A DNA stretch of 64,000 bases, taken from Daucus carota subsp. sativus (taxonomy: Eukaryota; Streptophyta; Magnoliopsida; Apiales; Apiaceae). The stretch spans positions 63,230,949 to 63,294,948 of the forward strand of contig NC_030383.2 in NCBI RefSeq assembly GCF_001625215.2. The letters are read 5' to 3'. The position numbers were made by a program, and so were the translations under genes. Shown in pieces: positions 35,641 through 45,779 of this stretch. Position 1 is the stretch's first letter. Every line of letters starts with the position of its first letter. The notes under the pieces are model-generated. The model was not told where the DNA came from. It ran no database searches and saw only the letters and a list, made by a program, of their open reading frames with translations.

Positions 35641-36530
35641 GATTTCCCTCGTATGTAGTTTGTTTATGGTTATGTACCTGACCATGTACTCGTACGTTTT
35701 TATTTCTTGATCTGATTATGTACTCTTAGTCTAGTAGATTCGTTGTTACGTTATTATGCAGTTCATGTGCTTTTCTTCATTCTTATGTCATAATGTTTTA
35801 TAATGATTCAAACATAACATAATAAACGACAGAACACTAAAACACATACACATGTTGATTTTTCTCGAAACCAGTCAAACTGACTTTATTTTGACTAAAC
35901 TTTACATATATCAAATAACTGAAAAAAATAATATAAAATTTGAATTACTTGAACAACAAAAGTTGAGACATTACATATAAGATACAATACATATAGTAAT
36001 GGGGGTGATCTTTTGGAGAAAATACCTAACTCAAAGGGATTTCTTCAAAGAATTTGAGATGGGTCAGAGCTTCAAGAATCTGTGTACTCTGCTTTTACAA
36101 GTACAAAGTGGGAAAAAGTGAGACATAAATAAAATGTAGTGAAGTATTTGAGATGGGAGAAAGTAAAACTAACTTAATTTCATATTAATATTGTGAAGAT
36201 ATTAGCATAGAATGATAAATATACATTTCTACTACCCATTTATAAAAGAAATATTATAAAATATAAAACTCTACGCTTTAAATTTAAATTGTTTTAAGTT
36301 GTTTTCTATTAAATTATTTTCCCCACAGGGGAAAATAATATTAAATTGTTTTAATATTATTGTTTTATTATTATTTGATTATTAAATTAACGAGTACATA
36401 ATTTGTAAAGTTTAGTGCTAAGATATATATATTATTTAATTTTATTAATTATATTAATTTCACAAAACAATTAAAATTTGATTTTAAATAAAATATTAAA
36501 TATATAATACAATAATATTAAATGGCGTAT
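35641..36530. other. 3' region of PMD gene, AT-rich
   Basis: 3' flank of the PMD gene followed by AT-rich DNA; nothing recognised. Confidence 0.4.
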
Positions 36531-36893
36531 AATCAGTGTTACAGAAATCGGGAATCGGACCTAATCGGTTGAGCTACCGATTCAGGGATTAATCGGAAAT
36601 CGGAGATTAATCGGACTGAAAATCGGATTTATTTTAATATTAAAATATTATTTATTATTTAGTTATTATTATATTAGGTATCTAGTAACTAATATATTTA
36701 CTATATTCATAAACTCTATAATTATTCATATTTAAAGTAATATAGTATTTTAATTCTAATAATTTATCACATATACTTCTATTAGAAAATATGTTATAAG
36801 GATTAATCGGATTTTAAAAATCGAATCGGTGGCCGACCTTGCAGGAGATTAATCGAGGATTAATCAGTTAAATCGGGGATTTTTAGAACATTC
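36531..36893. mobile_element. hAT-like MITE with AATCGG motifs
   Basis: Flanked by GGCGTAT copies at 36,524-36,530 and 36,894-36,900. Rich in ATTAATCGG and AAATCGG repeats in both orientations. Ends (ATCAGTGTTACAGAAATCGG / CGGGGATTTTTAGAACATT) are weakly inverted. Superfamily tentative. Confidence 0.55.
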
Positions 36894-37226
36894 GGCGTAT
36901 TATAATACAATTATATCAAAATTTAAAAAAAAAATCAGTACCTCAGTTTGGGTATCGGTCAGCCACCTAGGACAAGTGAATGAGTGAAACCGCTACAAAA
37001 AATGTAGTAGTATGGGTCGCCCCTGTCAAGGGCGACCCTAACTGTATTTTGTGACAGTATGGGTCGCCCCTGACGAGGGCGACCTGAACGGGGAAAAACT
37101 TCAGCTTGGGTCGCCCGACTTTTTTTGATTTAGGCTGGTTAGTTTTGAAAAGTTGAACGTAGGCTGGTTAGTTTTGAAAACTTTACGTTCGAACTGGTTA
37201 CTTTTGTAAGGGAGCCCAGCCTCCAC

Positions 37227-38671
37227 CATTGCAGCTCTGAGCAGCCATGAACCAGGTTATACTCCAGTCTCCTTTTCTCCCCCGCGTGTGTAAGTCTGTA
37301 CTGCAGCCCACATTTTCAACACGCTTCTGTCCTAAGCTTCGCAAGAAATATCTTTTTTTTGAAATTCAAAAAATTTGCGCACCATATCATCGTCCAGCCA
37401 AACCACCATCGGCGAATCAGCAAATATACATATCAGATCTAATATACACCAATCTGAGCTTTGATGACTGAGGTTTGATTTGTGTTTTATTTAATAAAAT
37501 GATAAAATGATGTCTTCTTTCATGATCATGCGATTAATCGATTGTAACTTTAAGGGAGATGGAACAAGCAATTCACGACGTCTATTTACCTCCGAAGACA
37601 TGATTAGTGGTATGGTTACATAAATTTAACTTCTCTATTTTTCTACCATGTGTGGCCTAATTGTTTCATCTCTTGCTTTGTAGGTTATCAGTCCAAAAAG
37701 CGGAGGAAAAGGGGCTACACAATTAAGAGATGAAACAGTATTGAGCATGTGAGCTTTAAAACTTGATGATTAAATTTTTCATATTATATTTGTTCTGTAT
37801 TTAGAAATTTGTGGAGGATGTGTTTGATAATATGTCTGAGAGAAGAAGTTAATAAATTTATCGTGTTGAGGATGTGTTTGATGATATGTCCGAGTGAAAA
37901 AATTAATAAATTTATTTTCAAAATGTTGCGAACAAATTGTAATTTATATCTAGCAGCTTCAAATAATTTTTTTTAGAGCAAAAAGAATCGCAATTGCATG
38001 TGAAGAGATGCACCTCCCTGATATTAGACTTTTAGTGTAATTGCATGTGTAACTAAACCGCTTGACTATAATGTTGGTGTAGAGTACGGAGCTTTAATTT
38101 ATGATGTTCTCCTCAATCTGTCCAAATTATAGCTGATCGTGGGAATCAACTTTAGGGTAAGCTCTGCTCTGAAACTCATTTTCTTATATTGGAACTTGGT
38201 TATTTCTTAAATGAAACGACTTTGACGTTTTCACCGAGTAGTCATAGATGCGTGAGTTGTACAATAGTAAAAGAAAAATAAATTACATAAAGACTGTCTG
38301 AGGTAAAATAGTATACAAGCTGCAATTTTATATTTGGTACATTGACGTAAAAAGTTATTGTTATGTTCAGGGGGAGGTGCTGAGAAATGACATGATTATA
38401 TCATACGAGCGGCGACAAACTACTGAAGTTGCAAAAGAAATGATCTTAAAGAAAGCAGAGAAAGTGGGGGAGTTTTTTCAAGAAAAGAATTTAAAGAGGA
38501 GATGAGATGCCAGAGTATTACGCGCTATTGCCGAAACAGGATTAAAAACTATATTGGGTATCTCTTCTTGATCTCTTGATTAATTCCACTAGGAAGCTTC
38601 AATATTATATAGGAAGTTTTCTTTTTAAGCTTAATTTTGAATTTGAATCCTCAAACTATAACTACTGTATA
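37227..38671 (+). pseudogene. Captured host gene pieces of unknown identity
   Basis: The ATG at 37,247 opens a 74-residue frame rich in Ser/Arg (QSPFLPRVCKSVLQPT), transit-peptide-like, directly after the TSD of the PMD element. That element apparently inserted in this gene's leader. Further exon-like pieces are at 37,555-37,607 and 37,682-37,735 (SPKSGGKGATQLRDETVLSM) and at 38,370-38,506 (ISYERRQTTEVAKEMILKKA), with possible splice sites between. I do not recognise the gene. Helitron capture of a host gene is the likely origin. Confidence 0.4.
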
Positions 38672-38694
38672 TCTCTTTATATTATAGCTCCTGA
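38672..38694 (+). repeat. Internal copy of the Helitron 5' terminus
   Basis: 23 bp identical to the outer Helitron start at 28,071 (TCTCTTTATATTATAGCTCC and three more bases), also preceded by A. It may mark a 6.5-kb Helitron (38,672-45,177) nested in or ancestral to the larger one. Confidence 0.75.
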
Positions 38695-39344
38695 CGCCGG
38701 GAACTTCCCCTTCTACAACCAGCCCAACTGTACATAACAGTTGCTTGCTTATGAATTTCAAATTTATATTATAATGTTTATATGTAATATTGAATCAAAG
38801 TTGCTTGCTTGCTTATGTAATATTGAATATCTACTGTTGGATGATTGTTAACTGCTGTGTTACCAAGTGTTTGATTAAATTCCTACAAGTTTTGTTTGAA
38901 TTTTGTTCTTTATTTATCATTAGTATGTTTCATTTTTATGTTTGACTCTATGCTAATCGCTGATAAGATTTCTATGATTATAGGAGATGAGTGTTCTTAT
39001 GGCATGAATGATATTGGAAAAGTGAAATGTGTTGATGCTTTGTGTAAATAAATCATGATCTGCCGTTATAGTTTTCTGTTTGTTTTCAATTTGTGTGTAC
39101 CTAGGTGGTTGTTACTGAGCATTGATCAACTGTGTTAATTAATTTATTAAAATGGAGTTGAGTCTGAGAACTAAAGGGCAATTATATACTTCTTTAGGCT
39201 TTCCTTAACATGTTTTTATTCATTAAAAAAAATCGATGAGTTTTTATAAATATATATACTCTGTTATTTTCTCTGTACCTAATTAAAAGGATTTTAATTC
39301 GAATTATAGGTGTTTGTCATGTGAATATTATCTAAAAGATAATG
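38695..39344. other. Helitron interior
   Basis: AT-rich, transcript-like DNA (GCTTGCTTATGTAATATTGAAT repeats weakly near 38,740-38,830); no coding region recognised. Confidence 0.3.
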
Positions 39345-39570
39345 GGGCCGTTTGGGTTAGCTTAAAAGAAGTGACTTTTTGCTTATAGTAAAGAAGTGGA
39401 GTAGAAGTGAGAAGTAAATAAGTTAATAAAGTGTTTGGAAAAGAAGCAGAAGCTGTGAGAGAGAAGCTAGCATTCTCAGCTTCTTAAAAGTGCTTCAACT
39501 TCTTTACACAAACAGGTCAAGAGAAGCAGAAGCCAGAAGCAGCTTCTGCTTCTCTTGGCCAAACAGGCCC
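39345..39570. mobile_element. GGGCCGTTTGG MITE, copy 2
   Basis: Termini GGGCCGTTTGG / CCAAACAGGCCC, about 226 bp. Very similar to 16,151-16,379, including AAGAAGTGGA and AGAAGCTGTGAGAGAGAAG. It looks the best preserved of the three copies. AAT lies on both sides, possibly a 3-bp duplication. Confidence 0.8.
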
Positions 39571-40901
39571 AATATCTTTAAGGTCTCTTGCATTGGTCAT
39601 TTAATGTGTTAATTAAAAGTTTACATTTAAATTTTTTGATCTAATAATTTTGGATAGATGGTTTGTGAGGTTAATGAATGAACTAATATGGAATGATAAA
39701 ATGTAGGAGGTCTGGAAAGATGGGTTTCAATGCAGGTTTATTGCTACTTTCCTTCAGGTCTGCATTGCTTTGGTCTGTCTTCAGGACTGAGACTGTGATT
39801 GGTTTCGGAACAGACACAAGTATATATATGGACCAATGCAAAGCACCTGATTATCATACTTTAGGCTTTTGCTCTGCTTTCTATGGTAAAAAAAAGTGAC
39901 ATTACTTCGAATCTGATACAGTTTATCCAAGAGCTTGCTTCAATATTAAGAATGCAATACGTGTTGCAGATAAAATTTTGACCAGCAACATTGGGGCACC
40001 CAACCCAAATCTAGCAACATTGGCCGTGGAGCTTTAAATATCTCCGTAAGATTCTTTTCCCTCGCAGGCAGGCATCTTTTTCTGCGAAAAATATACAAGA
40101 AAAAAGGACTAATTTGTTTAATTGAAAATAAATTTCGGATGAGTTGGATTAAGAATCAAATGGAGAGTCCTGTTTTGGTTTCATTTTGATGGAGAGGTTG
40201 CTTAGGTCCTGTTTTGATCGAAAGGTTGAAAAAATATTTGGTATTTTTTGGTCTCATTTTGGTTTGTTTCGTTCCTTCACAGGTGTGCAACAAGTGATGA
40301 TAGTATTTAAACATGATTAGCAAACTGCCCAGCAATCCATGCATGGCAAGGGGAATGCACAGCTTAATGATTTCAGTCTCCGTACCATCCAAGTGCAACA
40401 AAAATCAATTATCTTGTGATGTCTAGGATTCTACAAAAGTAAGAAGCCTTCATTCATCTTCATTCATCCCCTGTTACTAGAAAAGCATTGGTAGCCTATA
40501 AGCAGGTACACTAAGTAGCTCACCTAATTTTTGCATTTCAGTATCAACGGAAAGTGGTGCAGGACTCCACTTTATAATTAAATTATGTGTCTAAATTATG
40601 CGTGTTGTAATGTTTAGTGACCATGTTCCAGACCCGACATGTCCTTACTTGGCAGATCAAGTTATCCAAGATTTGGGAAGGAGTTTCGCCTTTGAGATCT
40701 CCAACAAGTAAGAAGAAATAATGTCAAGGAATGAACTAATGTAAAATGATAAGAAGATGAAGGTATAAAACAATGATTATAATGTAGGCTTCTTCGTAAT
40801 GTAATGAACAAAATAATGGAGTAACTATAACTATTCTTGCTGCAAGCCTGTGTTTGTTTAATGCTATCTGGCAGTAGTTTAGCATTGGTATATTCCTTAA
40901 G
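39571..40901. other. Helitron interior with possible captured exon
   Basis: A 68-codon open frame at 39,693-39,899 (GFNAGLLLLSFRSALL; FGTDTSIYMDQCKAP) has exon-like composition but no family I recognise. The remainder to 40,901 shows no gene. Confidence 0.3.
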
Positions 40902-41084
40902 GTGGATTTGGATAGAGTGAGAGGAGACATTACTTATCTTTACCTAGCTACTGCTTTTCATGAGATTTGGGCAGAGCGTAACATTAGAATTCATCATCCT
41001 AAGAGTTTTAAAGTTGCAAACCGGCTTATCAAGGACATAATAGCCTCTGTTACTATTTTTACATGCTCCTCTATTGTTGTGTGA
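40902..41084 (+). mobile_element. LINE fragment (C-terminal zinc-binding RT region)
   Basis: Encodes the last ~60 residues typical of plant LINE reverse transcriptase ORFs, with AFHEIWAERNIRIHHPKSF and NRLIKDIIASVT, the zf-RVT tail. Only this 3' coding tip is present; the rest of the LINE is missing. No target duplication was identified. Confidence 0.65.
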
Positions 41085-42086
41085 ACTTGCTGAACTCCTT
41101 TTTTCTGTTGTTCTACTTACTAAAATCTTTTTAATTTTCTTTTGTTAGGTACACTAAGTGGTTCACTCAATTTTGGCATTTTAGTATCATTGGCAAGTGG
41201 TGTAGGACTCCATGATTCTGTGTTGTCCACAAGCAACGGAAAAAAAGCCTGCAGAAATGTTTCGAATACTTTGAACGAAATAAAGGTACATTATTAGGCA
41301 AGTGATTGTGGCGGCAGAGATAGCAGTTTGATTGCTACACAATTATGTGTTTCACAAGATTTTGCTATTTTAAATTATAGTAAATTTGATTAAATCCCAC
41401 TCGGAAAGTTTGAAATTTCTTGATGTTGCTTAGTTAAAATTTGGATATGGACAATTATGATATTTGTGAATTTGGGTTCTTTTTATAGGTGATTTTTGAA
41501 CATTGCTAGAATGATATATGATCTCAGGCCTCACACTCTTAACATCTTTACGAGGCTTACGAGGTTCGAGATGAGTTGGTTACTTAACATGATTCGTTTA
41601 ATTTAATTATGTGTTTGTGTAGTTGGGTTGATTTGTTGTTTGTTTCGTTTAATTGTACAATTAAGGAGATGGTGTTTACAATAATAATATTGAAGATAGT
41701 TTGTAACTAGAGTATGTTGTTAATAATTTGGTTATGAGAAATTGAGGCCGACACAAGTTTAATCTGGCTTTCTCGAGATGATCTGACCTCGAGAAGAAAG
41801 ATTATCTCAAAGTAGTTTTGTAAGTTGCTTCTCTCTGTTTTTGGACAATGTAAATTCTTACATTACATCTGCCTCTTGCAGGTAACATCTTTGCTTTTAG
41901 GCTCTTTATATCGCCGATGTAAGTTTTGCTCCATAAATTTCAGTGTTTGGCTAGATCTCCTACAACTGTACTTTTAAAGAAAAATAGAAGAAATCAAGAA
42001 CTGAGTTTACTGTACTTTTGCAGTGATAATCAGATATGTACCGGTTTTGCTTCGCATAGTCACACCTTTTCTTTGTACAATTGCAG
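41085..42086. other. Helitron interior
   Basis: No gene recognised. 41,150-41,215 weakly repeats 40,505-40,570 (GGTACACTAAGT...TTTGGCATTTCAGTATCA...GTGGTG...AGGACTCCA), a local duplication. Confidence 0.4.
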
Positions 42087-42222
42087 ACCCACTTTTAGGG
42101 GTATTATGATGAGGAACGAGTGTACAGAAGACTTCTCAGGTCTTCCATATCTATATGCCCTCCTGCACTGCTTGATTTGTGCCTGGTATGGCATGTCGTT
42201 TATGTCAGATGATAATGTGCTT
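42087..42222 (+). pseudogene. Captured SWEET sugar-transporter exon
   Basis: After an acceptor-like TTGCAG the frame reads PTFRGIMMRNECTEDFSGLP then YLYALLHCLICAWYG, the highly conserved first-helix-bundle region of SWEET (MtN3/saliva) sugar transporters (PTF..I....STE.FSGLPY.YALLNCL...WYG). About 45 residues remain; the other helices and the second MtN3 repeat are absent, so no transporter can be made. The gene fragment was most likely picked up by the Helitron. The match is closest in wording to the SWEET2 type, from memory. Confidence 0.8.
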
Positions 42223-43560
42223 GATAACTGTAACCTTATACAGCTACATTTACTTTAAATGTCTTGAACACAGTGGTTGCAAATAATGGTTAAATGATTA
42301 ATATTTACACTGATCTACTGCTTTTACACTGATCACTGCTTATGATGTTGAAAAACCAAAATTTGGTGGAGAAATTGGGATCAATGGAGGGAGCTTGCAC
42401 TGACACACGAAATCTGTCAAAGCCTAGATTACAAAGTAATACTTTACTTGACTGATCGACGGTTCAACTCAGCAGGATATGGAGTATGCTCGCAGTGTAC
42501 ATAACATCCAATCTCCCAAGGTCTCATCATCTACTTTGGAGACAACCTCAAAATGGGTGTAGTTGCACTTGCACCCAAAAATGAAGCCAGTGCAAAAATC
42601 AAAGAGATGACCCATTTGTTAAAAATGTTGAGGCTGAAGAGTACAAGGGAACCAAGGTCAGAGATGTCTCCTCCGCTAAGAGATGAGGAAATATGGCAGT
42701 CGTTGGTATTTGGGAAATGCATGTTAGCAAATACATGGATTATAAATTGTATGAGTGACAGGATGATAATATAGCGTCTCATAGTCTAATATTGCCAATG
42801 ACAGGGCTAATAGCAATAGCACTTTCAAAAGTAGGTTTGCAGCTGTGAAATTCACTCAAAGTTGTGAAATTTGTGAAATTTGCTTTTGCTCTAACATGTA
42901 ATACCCCGGGTTCCATTCTTTTGTTTACTTGAATTTGAATTGTATTGTTATCTTTGTTTTTTTATTATAATTATCCAAAAATAGATGTCCATCTTGACTT
43001 TTGGTTGGTTATTAGACAGAGGAATTGAGCCCGGAAATAAAAGTGTTACTAATTATCATCCATTATTAAAGCAATTATTATATTAGACCAATTTTATTTT
43101 TGCACTATTTGAAATATTCACTTTATCTGAATGATGAATGGTTCTTCTTTCAGTTAATACAGTGTCATTCACTGGTTAACAAATGACCTCTTAAATTATT
43201 CATGAAATCATTTAAAAATATATAAAGTTTAATTGACAAATTTATCTTTTTTAATAAAATTATACTCAAATTTTTGGTTGAAATGTATGTAGCTTTAAGA
43301 TTATAATCACTTTTAGCCGAAAGTACTTTAATATTAGTGTTCATAAAAATAATTTTTGAATAACTTATTAATGATTAATTATTTTATGTAACGGTTTAAT
43401 AAAATTATACAAATATAATGATTTCTAATTTGAGAATAGTTTTTTATAGTTCAAAACAAAATTTATAATAAAAAAATTTAACGAGTTATCAGTAATTAAT
43501 AATATACATTTACAATTAAATTATCCAAATTAATTATAAAATATTAAAATTTAAAATATT
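42223..43560. other. Helitron interior
   Basis: 42,480-42,775 has two exon-like frames (QSPKVSSSTLETTSKW; SAKIKEMTHLLKMLRLK) of unknown identity. 42,900-43,560 is AT-rich with nothing recognised. Confidence 0.35.
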
Positions 43561-44350
43561 TGACTAAAGTGCGAGGCGTCACCGCTCGGCGACGTCGAGG
43601 GGCACTTGATAGAATATGACTTTTCATATATTACAAAGTTTAGCTATATAATTATTTTGATTATAAGATATTAAAATATAAAATATTCGACTAAAGTGTG
43701 AGGCGTCGCCGCTCGACGACACCGAGGAGGACTTGATAAAATATGACTTTTCATATATTACAAATGTTTAGCTATATAATTATTTTGATTATAAAATATT
43801 AAAATATAAAATATTCTACTAAAGTGTGAGGCGTCACCGGTCGGCGACGACGAGGAGCACTTGATAGAATATGATCTTTCATATATTACAAAGTTTAGCT
43901 ATATAATTATTTTGATTATAAGATATTAAAATATAAAATATTCGACTAAAGTGCGAGGCGTTGCCGCTCGGCGAGCCGAGGAGTACTTGATAAAATATGA
44001 CTTTTCATATATTACAAATGTTTGGCTATATAATTATTTTGATTATAAAATATTAGAATATAAAATATTCGACTAAAGTGCGAGACATCGCCGGGGAGCA
44101 CTTGATAAAATATGACTTTTCATATATTACAAATGTATTATATAATTATTTTGATTATAAAATATTAAAATATAAAATATTCGACTAAAGTGCGAGGTGT
44201 CGCCGAGGAGTACTTGATAAAATATGACTTTTCATATATTGAAAATGTTTAGCTATATAATTATTTAAATTATAAAATATAAAATATTCGACTAAAGTGC
44301 GAGGCGTCGCCGAGCGGCGACGCCGAGAAGTACTTGATAAAATATGACTT
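43561..44350. repeat. Tandem repeat, ~127 bp, seven units with GC-rich palindromic core
   Basis: GACTAAAGTG-type starts at 43,562, 43,689, 43,817, 43,944, 44,071, 44,183 and 44,290 (spacing 127, 128, 127, 127, 112, 107). Each unit joins an AT-rich arm (CATATATTACAAA...AATATAAAATATTC) to a GC-rich core. In the last unit the core GGCGTCGCC GAGC GGCGACGCC is a perfect 9-bp hairpin. The shorter fifth and sixth units have lost the right half of the core. Confidence 0.92.
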
Positions 44351-45149
44351 TCATATCTTTAAAAATATTATGTAATTTTCGAACGTAAATGAATTTTAAT
44401 TACGAATTAACTTTTATAAATACTCAAGTTATACAACGGTTTTTGTTGAATTTGATTTTTATTTTACACTGAACTTTTATTTTTATAACTACAAAATCAC
44501 AAGTTATATTTAATATTTTTTTTATAACTCAATTGTTGTTTTCTTGCATATAAAAGTTTGTAAGTATAAGTAATGGATATAATAACGTCATATTAATTTT
44601 CAAAATATAATCAATATTTTAAATCTTATTGACAAAAAAAGGACTAAATTCTATCTATTATTTTAAAATATTATTTTAAAATATTATTGTATATACAAAT
44701 ACTCACAAATACTCCATGACGCTGACGAACATCCAATAATCATTATCAGGTAGTGAAAGATCTGAGGAACACATTAAAATTTGTACTTCAATAAAACACA
44801 ATTGAAAGATGAATTTTAGCCAAAATAAATATGCATGAATACAGGTTGGCAAATTGGCGTAACAACCACTGAGCTACTCAAGTACAAGGACTCGATGAAA
44901 GGCCTCTACTACTCCCAGAACCTGAAAATGCTATTTCTATAATTCCATCACGTTATTTATCTTATTTAATGTACTGTTCTGTGATAACGTATGGGAACTC
45001 GCTAATATGGAATGCTAGCTTTGCATTTGGTCTCCTCGCCATATTCACAAATCATTAGGATTCATATAGAATTGGTGCGTGTTCAAAACAGAATTTTTTC
45101 AAGCACAAGATCAGCAAAAATAAATTTATTAATCTTCTGCAATTTAAAA
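44351..45149. other. Helitron 3' region
   Basis: AT-rich, no gene recognised. Confidence 0.4.
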
Positions 45150-45177
45150 TGCCCAGCAAGGCGGGCATAAATACTAG
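45150..45177 (+). other. Helitron 3' hairpin and CTAG terminus
   Basis: TGCCC A GC AAG GC GGGCA forms a 7-bp stem with a bulged A, then TAAATA and CTAG, with host T following. Confidence 0.8.
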
Positions 45178-45779
45178 TTCTTCATATTTACACAACCATT
45201 GATCTGTCTTGCAACAAATTTCAAGGAGAAGTTCCAAAGGTTACATGAGAGCTTAAATGGCTTGCATTGCTCAATCTATCTCATAATAGTCTCACCGGAC
45301 ATATCCCATCACTCCTCGGAAATATGGAAGCACTCCTATCTCTAGATTTGTCTTCAAATCAATTGACAGGGGCTATTCCACACCAATTAACTAAATTGAC
45401 ATTTCTAAAGGTGTTGAACCTCTCGGGAAATAATCTTACTGGGGAAATCCCGCAAAAAGGGCAATTCAGCACTTTTGGAAATGAGTCATACTTGGGGAAC
45501 CCGGCCTTGTGTGGACTTCCTTTGACGGAAAAATGCATGCATGCAGTGTCACCAACTCAAGAAGTCGGAAATGGTGATACTGATGAAGATGACGATGCTG
45601 ATGATGAACTTAATTGGGAAGCCATCCTGATGGGATATGGATGTGGATTGATATGCGGATTGTCTTTGGGGTACATTGTTTTCAAGATAGGAAAGCCTTG
45701 GTGGTTTGTGAAATACATTAAAATACTACAACTGAAATTGATGAAAACATGCACAAAGCATAGCAGACGAAAGACTTGA
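45178..45779 (+). pseudogene. RLP-G, right part (C-terminal half)
   Basis: Continues RLP-G from the island (HIYTTIDLSCNKF) through the last LRRs, C-cap (ALCGLPLTEKC), acidic linker, membrane helix (GYGCGLICGLS) and basic tail. A TGA codon replaces Gly early in this part (GTTACATGAGAGC against GTTACTGGAGAGC in RLP-F). From 45,267 the frame is open for 170 residues. Promoter and exon 1 are absent, so it should be non-functional. Confidence 0.88.

Larger units (their letters stand above)
28329..37216 (+). mobile_element. Long-TIR Mutator-like element carrying a PMD gene, 8.9 kb
   Basis: About 110-bp terminal inverted repeats (28,329-28,440 and 37,105-37,216; GGCTCCCTTACAAAAGTAAC...) with only a few differences, flanked by a 10-bp duplication CAGCCTCCAC (28,319-28,328 and 37,217-37,226). 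Inside the TIRs, GTCGCCC/GGGCGAC motifs repeat. It carries one plant-mobile-domain gene; no MURA-type transposase was recognised. TIR length and duplication size fit Mutator-like elements. A 3.0-kb CACTA (31,031-34,002) and a MITE (36,531-36,893) are nested in it. Confidence 0.85.
28071..45177 (+). mobile_element. Helitron-like element, 17.1 kb, non-autonomous
   Basis: Starts TCTCTTTATATT and ends in a hairpin (45,150-45,167, TGCCC...GGGCA) followed six bases later by CTAG. It sits between an A (28,070) and a T (45,178). Joining the flanks restores GAAAAACATTCTTCATATTT of the RLP exon, which is what RLP-B' reads at 23,525. TC start, 3' hairpin, CTRR end and A|T target without duplication are the Helitron hallmarks. 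No Rep/helicase gene was seen. Contents: a PMD-bearing Mutator-like element, nested CACTA, gene fragments, LINE piece, MITEs and a 127-bp tandem repeat. Confidence 0.85.

Noticed and set aside
43561-44350. CRISPR-like array
   Set aside because: Regular spacing exists, but the whole ~127-bp unit is repeated with no unique spacers, and the genome is a plant's.
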